Assembly (NCBI RefSeq): GCF_028389875.1
Contig: NC_084666.1
Coordinates: forward strand, 28,738,308-28,802,307
Direction: 5' to 3'
DNA: 64,000 nt
From: Rhea pennata
Lineage: Eukaryota; Chordata; Aves; Rheiformes; Rheidae
Shown here: in pieces, positions 62,579-64,000 of the stretch
Layout of the letters: each line of letters starts with the position of its first letter
Position numbering within the stretch: the stretch's first letter is position 1
Notes under the pieces: generated by a model
Database searches by the model: none
What the model saw: the letters and a program-made list of their open reading frames with translations, nothing else
Told to the model about the DNA's origin: nothing
Program-made: the position numbers and the translations under genes

Positions 62579-62717
62579 AGCTGAAATGTATTGGTGCTTA
62601 TCAGCTGCCTAGGATATCCTCTGGCTAGGATGTCCTTCATGGATTTTTTGAAGTGTTCCTGATATCTGGGATAAATATCTTGAGGGAAGAGTTCCTTGTA
62701 AATTGATCACTCTCTAG
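62579..62717 (+). ncRNA. DANCR: Host gene exon 3
   Basis: Strong acceptor (TTTATTTTTCCAG|AGC) and donor TCTAG|GTATGC, 139 bases. It begins about 135 bases after the snoRNA 3' end. Inclusion is inferred from the splice signals only. Confidence 0.45.
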
Positions 62718-63183
62718 GTATGCAGTGTGAAAAGAATTCAGACTTCAGCAGACGTCTGCTATAACTAAAGAAGTTTAAATTAGTTCATACCTGAAAACTA
62801 AAGTGTATTTCTGAATTGAGCTTGGGTTGTTTAAGTTGTTAGTTTTGAACTTGTGGGAACCTGTGTGGAAATTTCTGAAGAACTTTTTTTAAATGACCAT
62901 ATAGATCTAGGAAATCTAAATTGGAAAAAGTCTGAGGAATGCTTAATTTTAAATATGAGACAGCTAGTGAATCATTTGATTCAAGTCTGGCTGGTTATCT
63001 GGATCAGAATCCTTACTAGAAGTAGAGGAAAGGAGAGCTGTCCTGTACTAATTTAACTAATTCATACTGAGGAATGGTTCTGATGACTTAAGGGTTACTC
63101 TTGTGTATATATGTTCATGTAGTTTGATCTTTGGCCAGTAACCTTTTGTGTGAGAGATGCATTTTATTTTATTTTTTTTATAG

Positions 63184-63425
63184 GGAAGGGAACCAGCATG
63201 TGCAAGGAATTGGAACTTGGTATTAAACATCTGTCCATGATGTGATGAGTGGCTGATTACTGACTTCACCTTGGATAATTTCCACTCTGCACTATCTTAA
63301 CTTAAAAATTGATAAGATTGAGACAAGTAATGGCTGAAACTACAGAACTTCAACAATCATGTTTAAATGTGCATCTAGCCATTTTGTTGAACTGATGTTT
63401 CATAATAAAACCTTCTGTAATCTTT
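63184..63425 (+). ncRNA. DANCR: Host gene terminal exon with poly(A) signals
   Basis: The acceptor is a long T-rich tract ending TTTATAG|GGA. AATAAA at 63404-63409 is followed by a GT-rich TGTGCCTGTGTGTATT element. A second AATAAA at 63449-63454 precedes (GT)n at about 63475, so two alternative 3' ends are possible. Confidence 0.55.
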
Positions 63426-64000
63426 CTGTGCCTGTGTGTATTAACTGAAATAAAACATGAAGATGGTACCAGAAGTTGTGTGTGTGTGCAGGCATGCATG
63501 TGCTCTGGATAGTTTTCTTATCTGGGCACTTTCTGTTGGAAGTCTGTTTCATGGACACTAACATGAAAACTTTTATTGCCATGCAGAAATATTCTGTTGC
63601 CATGTGAACTTCATAAATCTATTTTTTAATTTACAAATCCTTTGAAAATGTTATTCTGGATCACCGGGTAAAAGCCATTACTCAATACACTGCTGTAATG
63701 ACCTAATCTTCATCTTGTTTTATTTTAAATGGTTGTAGTGTGTGGATGTGGTTGTTTTTAGAGTACAAGCACTTCACTTTCAGAAGAATTGTCTATCTTA
63801 AGTTATGTTATTTCATTAGCTGTTTGTGCGATTTGCATGTTGCCCAACTACTCAATAGATTGGCTGAATAAACTTGTTAAAGATGCATATTGTTCTTTTC
63901 AAGAGTACTATTGCCAGTCTAGACAGGATGGTGATTACAGTATTATTCCATGTAAAGAACAATTAGTGTGAAGATCTTTGAAGAATGAGATTACTGATAG
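63426..64000. other. Sequence downstream of the host gene
   Basis: It contains the second poly(A) signal and a short (GT)n run at about 63476-63489. No further gene or repeat was recognised up to the window end. Confidence 0.6.

Larger units (their letters stand above)
60801..63425 (+). ncRNA. DANCR: Spliced noncoding snoRNA host gene, DANCR-like (KIAA0114/SNHG13)
   Basis: Proposed exons: 60801-60821, 62049-62155, 62579-62717 and 63184 to about 63425, all with consensus GT-AG ends and ending at AATAAA 63404-63409. The spliced RNA is about 0.5 kb and has only very short open frames, so it is noncoding. A 5'TOP-type start and an intronic H/ACA snoRNA mark it as a snoRNA host. In mammals the noncoding gene DANCR lies upstream of USP46 in divergent orientation and hosts SNORA26; position, strand and structure here agree. 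I could not compare exon sequences, so orthology rests on synteny and architecture. An alternative first exon may end near 61100 or 61105 (CCG|GTAGGT or GTAG|GTGAGG). Confidence 0.6.

Noticed and set aside
62418-62612. 64-codon frame MDPVERNTFIK...
   Set aside because: It overlaps the H/ACA snoRNA 3' hairpin and an intron/exon boundary of the noncoding host gene, so the frame is broken by splicing.

Overview
This window is nuclear DNA from a vertebrate, almost certainly a bird. It has GT-AG introns, CpG-island promoters, AT-rich intergenic DNA, and CR1 retrotransposon fragments with the avian-type tail of ATTCTATG repeats. The main locus is a complete, intact minus-strand USP46 gene. This is a ubiquitin-specific protease of the USP12/USP46 family. 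Nine coding exons run from 52327 down to 26627. Joined at consensus splice sites they give exactly 366 codons with no stop or frameshift. They carry the catalytic Cys44, His313 and Asp330 and two zinc-binding CxxC pairs.

Layout. 1-20354: AT-rich intergenic DNA with simple repeats and no gene I can recognise. 20355-20795 (minus): a candidate terminal exon with an 86-90 residue single-pass membrane protein ORF, a splice-acceptor-like start and an AATAAA signal; I do not recognise the protein. About 24.3-26.6 kb: USP46 3' UTR, with a good poly(A) site candidate near 24.36 kb. 26.6-52.3 kb: USP46 exons 9 to 1. The 13.6 kb first intron holds an old CR1 of about 0.9 kb, a perfect 36 bp tandem duplication and long A tracts. 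51.9-53.0 kb: USP46 CpG island, whose transcript leader has two short upstream ORFs in good contexts before a weak main AUG. 53.1-60.2 kb: intergenic DNA with CR1 and MIR-like relics and a 44 bp perfect palindrome. 60.2-61.2 kb: a second CpG island with a plus-strand promoter (CCAAT box, GC box, TATA-like box and a pyrimidine-rich 5'TOP-type start). 60.8-63.45 kb: a spliced, apparently noncoding plus-strand gene of about four exons, with a well-formed H/ACA snoRNA in its second intron.

The plus-strand noncoding gene has the position, orientation and structure of the snoRNA host gene DANCR (KIAA0114/SNHG13), which lies divergently beside USP46 in mammals and hosts SNORA26. One pocket of the snoRNA can pair, with one mismatch, to the peptidyl-transferase region of 28S rRNA. 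The most interesting inference about USP46 is at its N terminus. Weak Met1 is followed at the exon 1/2 junction by Met12 in a strong context. Initiation there would give a protein starting MGTNAS, which fits the N-myristoylation pattern.
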